A stretch of DNA of 64,000 bases from Cristatella mucedo (Eukaryota; Bryozoa; Phylactolaemata; Cristatellidae), in assembly GCA_009760855.2 (NCBI GenBank), contig WPIO01000224.1, forward strand, positions 163,501 through 227,500, in the 5' to 3' direction. The notes beneath the pieces were generated by a model. The model saw nothing but the letters and a program-made list of their open reading frames with translations. It was not told the DNA's origin and ran no database searches. The first letter of the stretch is position 1, and every line of letters begins with the position of its first letter. Positions 60,958 through 64,000 of the stretch are shown one piece after another. The position numbers were made by a program, and so were the translations under genes.

Positions 60958-61311
60958 TGCGTACCGACAACGCAATTACTTTGGTTTCATCTCCAACCAT
61001 TGTTCCATCTTCTACCGCATAGACAGACGAGCAGGTGTAGTTAGCCTCCAGAAGACTTGTTGTTTGTATTGAAAACGTTACATTAGTTATATAGCCATAG
61101 CATCCAAATATATCCACTCTGCCTGAGAATCTTTTCTGGTCGAAGTTGGATACTTTTCTAGGAATCGCACATTGCACTTGGCTTACAATTTCAGTCTGCT
61201 TGTAAGCTGTCAGTGTCATGGTAGTGACACCTTTCCTGGGAGTAAAGCATGTAAACATTGTCCGGCTTCCAACGTACGGTGTCAAAGGATTTATGTAAAT
61301 ATCCACAGATC
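60958..61311 (-). CDS. Exon A: four-cysteine Ig-like domain of the receptor
   Basis: This exon is 354 bases, exactly 118 codons, phase 1 at both ends. The acceptor is TTGGTTTTAG before position 61311 and the donor is a perfect GTAAGT at 60952-60957. The segment reads as an extracellular Ig-like domain. Its first cysteine is in an FTC context (about residue 22), and its last is in NYTC (residue 94) after an NVTFSI stretch, the usual strand E-F-G pattern. Two further cysteines (about residues 48 and 71) suggest an extra disulfide. The tryptophan normal for strand C is missing, so this is a divergent domain. N-glycosylation sites are NVT (77) and NYT (91). It is the most 5' exon found. Its phase 1 start requires at least one upstream exon, expected to carry the signal peptide. 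Confidence 0.78.
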
Positions 61312-62410
61312 CTAAAACCAAAATCCCTTTTAAGAGTGCATTTCTAAATCAATTACACTTCTATATGTCCTTAAAAATTCTAAACTTATACCTGTACTCA
61401 AACTGTTCATAATTTAGTTAAATAGACTATAAGCTATAGTTTTATGATTCATTCAAAACTCTAACACGGTTAACAACGTTCGCTGTAGTGTTTGCAGACG
61501 CACTATTGAAATTAATTATATGTTAAAAAGTGACAAATCTAATTCTCAGGCTTATCCACCGGCAACGTCTTCTGTTATGCAATGCTTTGACACAATATAC
61601 ATAATAAAGCTATGAATGATGACAGATAGCTCTGATAGACTCTATTATCAGTACCTAATCTGTTAGGCAATCTTTAGTAAGCACATTTCTGTCATCTCTT
61701 TTTCCGTTGATTTTTTCATTCCAGCAGCTTGCTACGATCTTGCTTCCAGCACTCTTAGTGTCTCATTACAAAATTCCCTTAAAGTATAGAGACTCACTGT
61801 TTAAGTAGGCGAGTGTTTCCGTGTGGCACTTTGCAAAGTTTATACCATAACTCAAAACCCATTTGGGATGTCAAACCACTTCCAGCTATGACTATGCGCC
61901 TTTCTGTGGAACTGCCCATTCTAATAAAAATTGTTAACATGCGAAGAAAACTCCTAGCAATGTCATAAAACCAATGATTTGTGGCAAAGTCTCTCTACGG
62001 TAGATTAGACGAGCTGCTGGCTTTCACACCTATTAAATAATTAAAGTTAAACAAATTAAAGGTAAACACTTAAAGGTAAGATCAAAGTATAGGCCTAGGC
62101 TAGTATTTCGAAATAAAGGAAGTAAGAATAATCTAGATGCGGTGTCACAATTTGTTCAATCCGGTCGGCTTTCATACCTAAACATTGTCGGACAGAAATT
62201 TTGCAATTTTACATAGCTGAAATTAGGTAGACTTGACGGCGATGGAAATATGTTAAGCTAGCAGTTATTTGCTTTGTTATATTACGCCTAGCCAACGGTC
62301 AGATTTCGCTGATATAATTATGTTTGAGACGATCTTGAGGATCGTTTCCTTATACTTTTGGTAAAACTATCGTCAGGAGATTTAATCGTTAACCAGGAAT
62401 TACTAGAATC
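61312..62410. other. Upstream of exon A, unassigned
   Basis: I looked for a signal-peptide exon ending in phase 1 and found none that convinces. Confidence 0.35.
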
Positions 62411-62419
62411 TTTGGGAGA

Positions 62420-62960
62420 AGTTGAAATAAAGTTAATGTCTCCAAAAGATTTGAGGTTGGTTCTAGGTATAGCTAAATGAGTTTAGTCTGAAGATAAAGT
62501 TGTATCATGCCATACCTTATTGAGAAGTAGTTTGATAGGCTCACTGGAGCTAGAGAATTAAGGTACATAAAACTAAATGGAAAACCTTGCAGTCAATGAG
62601 CTGCTCATTTGGGAGCAATTATAGGTCGGTGATAAGTGACTCATGTGGCAACTCTGTCAATTATGACAGACAAGCCTAGCTTCTTAGTTGCAAACCAGCT
62701 GCAAGCGCTTCAGTACGTAAGCCAGAAAACCTGTAATTACACGGTGAATGAATGCAATACAGGAGGTCATAAATGCATAGACCCATTTCAATGTGGCATC
62801 TCTTTAAAATAGGGTCCCACGTGTTCAATGCTCCCTAGCTGAAAGTAGGCATATTCGATTGCGGAGCTAATGTGGTCTAGGAAAGATCAATTTGGAGCAT
62901 TTCCCCTTTTTCATGGAGATGCTATAGGATATCTTCTTTCAGATTTCATTTTGAGGGGTC
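62420..62960 (-). mobile_element. CR1-like family A LINE, diverged internal fragment
   Basis: CCAAAAGATTTGAGGTTGGT, AAACCTTGCAGTCAATGAGC, GACAGACAAGCCTAGC and CTGAAAGTAGGCA follow the family order of the 19.9 kb copy (20280-20700). No 3' end is present. Confidence 0.65.
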
Positions 62961-64000
62961 GGTTAATCAATTTCTGAAAGTCGTAAATGCACAGGGACTT
63001 TCAGATGTTCAAATGACTTTCGTGAGAAGCAACGTTTACATAGGATAAAATAGAGATAAGGCATAGTGTTTATCGGCTCAGAAATAAAAGCAAATATTTT
63101 GTTCGGCGAAGTCATAGAAGAGAGAGTGAATGGATAGCGGAAAGAAGCCGGCTTGAGATCAAACCCGAGGTTCCCACTTAGAACTGACTAGACGCAAAAC
63201 CGTTCTTTTTACATACACTCTATGATCTCTTTGTAATGCTAGACCTAACCCAAGTTAAAGCAGTATCGTAGTCATGGCTGTAAACAATCAGTCAGACGCT
63301 TTAAATACTCCCAAAATGCGCTCTACAGCTAACGAAGGTAAAGGTCAAAGTTGTTATCTCCCTAACACCCTGACATAGAAGATCATGCGAAGGAAAGAGC
63401 GGGACGGAGAAAGCGGCTTGTAACAATTTCTGGCAATGATTCATAGCTTTCATGTCGATCGCGTGGTTTTAAAGCTGCAAGCAGCTGCTTTAGGCTCACA
63501 CAATAAACTGTGTCTAAATAGGATGCAGAACTTCTCTTAAAGTTCATATTTTGTTGTTTATCGTGAAAAAATTCTAGGAGGGTGCAAAAGCTCTCGCTGA
63601 AAATAAGGCAATAGCTTTTCGAGAATATATTTTCATTTCGAACCTCGTTACCACGGATAGTATATCTGAACATGATGGGAGATATTCCGTAAGCTTCTTT
63701 AAGAAAGTCTCTCTATGATCTTTGTCTCAGCAATTTGCGTTAAATCCAAAAATTTAGAAGATCTGCTTATTTTCAACCTTTTCGACTGGTCAGTTTGCAT
63801 AGCGTCTGATTCAACAAATTCTAATTTAGATTTGTGTTAACCCTTTCAGACTAAATTGGAATTTGCAAGATAATAATGTCTCGTTTTTTATTATAAATGC
63901 TTTTATATCAAACTAATAACAATCCTGGTCAGAAAACCTCAAGTTTTAGAAAATAATGGCCATTTAATCTTCATTATTTATGTATATCAGTAAGTATTTA
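62961..64000. other. Unassigned right end of window
   Basis: A minus-strand open frame of 96 codons (63383-63673) has no signal peptide or recognisable domain. No repeat is recognised. Confidence 0.3.

Larger units (their letters stand above)
17545..61311 (-). other. Gene locus: Ig-superfamily transmembrane receptor with tyrosine-motif tail (5' partial)
   Basis: This is the span of one minus-strand gene assembled from five coding exons (A 60958-61311, B 56226-56504, C 45317-45595, D 27079-27456, E 17638-17920) plus a short 3' UTR. Every internal exon is bounded by an AG acceptor and a GTAAGT donor, and A to D all begin and end in phase 1, so they join in frame. The joined product has four Ig-like domains, one transmembrane helix and a tyrosine-rich tail, typical of a type I cell-surface receptor. 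Introns are about 4.5, 10.6, 17.9 and 9.2 kb and contain nearly all the transposons listed here. No signal-peptide exon was recognised between 61312 and 64000, so the 5' end is probably outside the window. That these exons form one transcript is inferred from strand, phase and domain order; I have no transcript evidence. Confidence 0.75.

Noticed and set aside
61386-61430. ATG with six codons and a CAG/GTATAAG donor as first coding exon
   Set aside because: It is too short to be a signal peptide, an in-frame stop lies just upstream, and the intron would be only about 80 bases.
63383-63673. Candidate first exon of the receptor
   Set aside because: The 96-codon frame has no hydrophobic signal sequence and no phase 1 donor that I can support.
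1-64000. CRISPR arrays, operons, rRNA genes or intact tRNA genes
   Set aside because: The only regular arrays are microsatellites and an 11-bp minisatellite without spacers, and tRNA-like boxes belong to SINEs.

Overview
This 64 kb window is nuclear DNA from an invertebrate animal with large, repeat-filled introns. The evidence is a multi-exon minus-strand gene with GT/AG splice sites and introns of 4 to 18 kb, dense decayed CR1-like non-LTR retrotransposons, two tRNA-derived SINE families and a solo LTR. I see nothing bacterial and cannot assign a phylum.

One protein-coding gene is well supported. It runs right to left from about 61.3 kb to about 17.55 kb and encodes a type I membrane receptor of the immunoglobulin superfamily. 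In transcript order it has exon A (Ig-like domain with four cysteines, 60958-61311), exon B (56226-56504) and exon C (45317-45595). Exons B and C are sister Ig domains, each exactly 93 codons, about 47% identical, with four N-glycosylation sites at the same positions. Exon D (27079-27456) carries a membrane-proximal Ig domain and one transmembrane helix, and the terminal exon E (17638-17920) encodes a cytoplasmic tail of about 93 residues. That tail has an ITIM-type VxYxxL motif and further YxxI/YxxL tyrosine motifs, so it looks like a signalling receptor. Exons A to D are all symmetric phase 1-1. The start codon and signal peptide were not found; they are probably beyond the right edge. The reading phase between D and E does not match at the best acceptor, so either a small exon is unrecognised or a weaker acceptor 20 bases downstream is used.

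Most of the rest is transposon debris. CR1-like family A has at least 20 copies in both orientations, most with a conserved 3' stem-loop and an (ATT)n tail; the best copy (19918-21720, minus) keeps the FYADD catalytic box. CR1-like family B is older and less frequent. SINE-1 is tRNA-derived and ends in the same 3' tail as family A, which points to mobilisation by that LINE. SINE-2 is a separate tRNA-derived family with an ATTTA-type tail. Other elements are an R2/NeSL-like relic (30690-32430), a solo LTR (54622-55668) with matching 4-bp target duplications that contains an 11-bp minisatellite and a nested family A insertion, an unidentified repeat family X, and a one-off chimera (about 7310-7822) that carries the LINE tail.

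Region by region: 0-17 kb lies downstream of the receptor gene and holds LINE pieces, a diverged tandem repeat (4.9-6.3 kb) and one unrecognised open frame. The stretch 17.5-61.3 kb is the receptor gene with repeat-packed introns. The stretch 61.3-64 kb is either upstream sequence or a further intron.
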